A stretch of 5,898 bases of DNA from QHVT01 sp036387915 (GTDB lineage Bacteria; Acidobacteriota; Thermoanaerobaculia; Gp7-AA8). Location: contig DASVSV010000161.1 of NCBI GenBank assembly GCA_036387915.1, positions 1-5,898 of the forward strand, given 5' to 3'. Made by a program: the position numbers and the translations under genes. Of the stretch, positions 4,996 to 5,898 are shown piece after piece (positions within the stretch are counted from its first letter, which is position 1; each line of letters opens with the position of its first letter). The notes beneath the pieces are model-generated. The model was not told the origin of the DNA, did no database searches, and saw nothing but the letters and a program-made list of their open reading frames with translations.

Positions 4996-5898
4996 CTGGA
5001 CCTGCTCCCGCTGAACTCGAAGTTGCCGATGGTGGTGCTGACGGTGCCGTTCATCGAGTCGCCGGCCAGCGTGCCGCGGAACACCCAGTCGCTGGCCTCG
5101 CCCTGCTCCGCGCCGCCGGCGTTGGCGGAGATGGCGAACTCGATGGCCGTGCCGTCCAGCGTGCCGCTGGTGATGTCGCCCGAGCCGCGCTCGCCCGCGA
5201 AGGTGCCGGTCACGCGGCCGTCCTCCGCGCGCAGCGTCACCTGGATCGAAACGTTGCCCTGCGGCGTGCGGACGGTGAGCGCCCACGTCCCGTCGATGGC
5301 GGACGTCGACGGCGCGGTGTCGGTGGTCTTCTTGTCGTCCGCGGGCAGACGGATCTCGCGTCCGTCGACGAACACGCGCGTCACCTTCGAGCCTTTGTCG
5401 AAGAGCGGCTTGTCGCTGACGATGACGTTCGCGATCTTGCCGCGCTCGAGCGACCCGAGCTGACGGTCGACGCCGAAGATGCGCGCCGGCGTGAGCGTCG
5501 TCGCGCGCAGCGCGTCGTCGGCGGAGAGCCCGTTCTCGATGGCCTTGCGGATGCCGGGGAAAAAGTCGCCGGCCTTTCCGGGACCGCTGACCAGCGCGAA
5601 CTGCACGCCCGCTTTCGCGAGTACGGCGGGCGTGGTCGGCGCGAGCTGGCGGTCGCGGATCACGCGCAGCGGCTGATCCTCGCGATCCTCCTTGTCGGTC
5701 GGCGCGGTGGCCCACTTCACGGAGACGAGCACCGGCACGTCCTTCAGCTCGGGCGCCATGTCGTACGCCTGCCGCGCGCCGGAGATGACGTAGCGGAGGT
5801 TGAACTCGCGCGCCAGCGCCTGCGCGCGGCGGACCATCGTCGAGGTGCTGGCGTTGAAGACGACCGGCATCTCGCGAGCGAGCACGGGCCGCAACGCT
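4992..5898 (-). CDS. Amidohydrolase-like protein, C-terminal part, with beta-rich C-terminal domain (5' end outside window)
   Basis: Only the last 301 codons are present. The first possible initiator near the edge is a TTG that reads better as an internal Leu, so the gene almost certainly continues beyond 5898. Visible residues up to about 180 match the second half of an amidohydrolase barrel and its closing small domain (TPARIFGVDRQLGSLERGK, then ANVIVSDKPLF and TRVFVDGREI). The metal positions look lost: Asn in VVFNAST where the neighbour has His, Ala in ISGARQ at the beta-6 His, and no Asp in FALVSGPGKAG at beta-8. After an acidic/Thr linker (about 182-198), residues 199-300 form a separate Gly/Thr-rich beta domain that starts IDGTWALTV and has repeated G-T/G-D motifs (GRVTGTFAG, GTLDGTAIEF, FRGTLAGDSMNGTV). 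This may be a lipocalin-like or carbohydrate/matrix-binding module; its role is unknown. The stop overlaps the next start as ATGA. It is probably exported like its neighbours, but its N-terminus is not visible. Confidence 0.82.
   Translation of the reverse strand, partial: ALRPVLAREMPVVFNASTSTMVRRAQALAREFNLRYVISGARQAYDMAPELKDVPVLVSVKWATAPTDKEDREDQPLRVIRDRQLAPTTPAVLAKAGVQFALVSGPGKAGDFFPGIRKAIENGLSADDALRATTLTPARIFGVDRQLGSLERGKIANVIVSDKPLFDKGSKVTRVFVDGREIRLPADDKKTTDTAPSTSAIDGTWALTVRTPQGNVSIQVTLRAEDGRVTGTFAGERGSGDITSGTLDGTAIEFAISANAGGAEQGEASDWVFRGTLAGDSMNGTVSTTIGNFEFSGSRSR

Noticed and set aside
4991..5040. Lipoprotein signal (ALAC, Cys21) in the intact amidohydrolase
   Set aside because: The residues before Cys21 (Ala at -3, Leu at -2) do not fit the usual lipobox, and a signal-peptidase I site LVA|Q a few residues later matches the neighbouring proteins.
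3358..5463. 701-aa open frame on the plus strand
   Set aside because: It is antisense to all three amidohydrolase genes, with compositionally biased, domain-free translation and no ribosome site. The minus-strand genes have clear motifs.
4996..5715. N-terminal 240-residue extension of the intact amidohydrolase
   Set aside because: The frame is open but reads as Arg/Gly/His-rich shadow of the preceding gene. A start at 4995 with an ATGA overlap and an immediate signal peptide is far better.

Overview
The window is GC-rich and every convincing gene lies on the minus strand, so it is described here in transcription order, from high to low coordinates. It looks like a chromosomal segment of a Gram-negative, didermic bacterium. 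The evidence is a TonB-dependent outer-membrane receptor and cleavable export signals. The paralogous secreted amidohydrolases and the glycine/threonine-rich beta domain resemble what is often found in Acidobacteriota and related soil phyla. That placement is an inference; the window contains no phylogenetic marker.

Region 1 (5898 to 2283) is a tightly packed run of three amidohydrolase-superfamily genes. The first is cut by the window edge, and only its C-terminal half plus a beta-rich C-terminal domain is visible. It overlaps the second gene by ATGA. The second (471 aa) is a complete exported amidohydrolase that keeps the expected metal ligands, and it overlaps the third by 8 bp. The third (434 aa) is exported and has the same fold signature, but most of the metal ligands are replaced. 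The visible part of the first gene has also lost its ligands. So one apparently active enzyme sits between two probable pseudoenzymes or strongly diverged relatives, all likely translated from one coupled mRNA and exported.

Region 2 (2282 to 1836) is the only long gap between genes. It holds a nested palindromic repeat of about 146 bp (2121-2266), a possible promoter -10 element, and a clear cobalamin riboswitch (1876-2038) with a 12-position closing stem, the B12 box and the Cbl core.

Region 3 (1835 to 21) is btuB, a TonB-dependent receptor of about the size and architecture of E. coli BtuB. The riboswitch in its leader supports vitamin B12 (cobalamin) as the substrate. The logic is standard: when cobalamin is plentiful the leader folds and reduces production of the uptake receptor. 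Only 20 bases follow btuB, and they contain an ATG that could open a further gene.

No RNA genes, CRISPR array or insertion sequence was seen. The most unusual points are the active/degenerate amidohydrolase trio, a 9-10 bp tandem repeat inside a signal-peptide coding region, and the nested palindrome.
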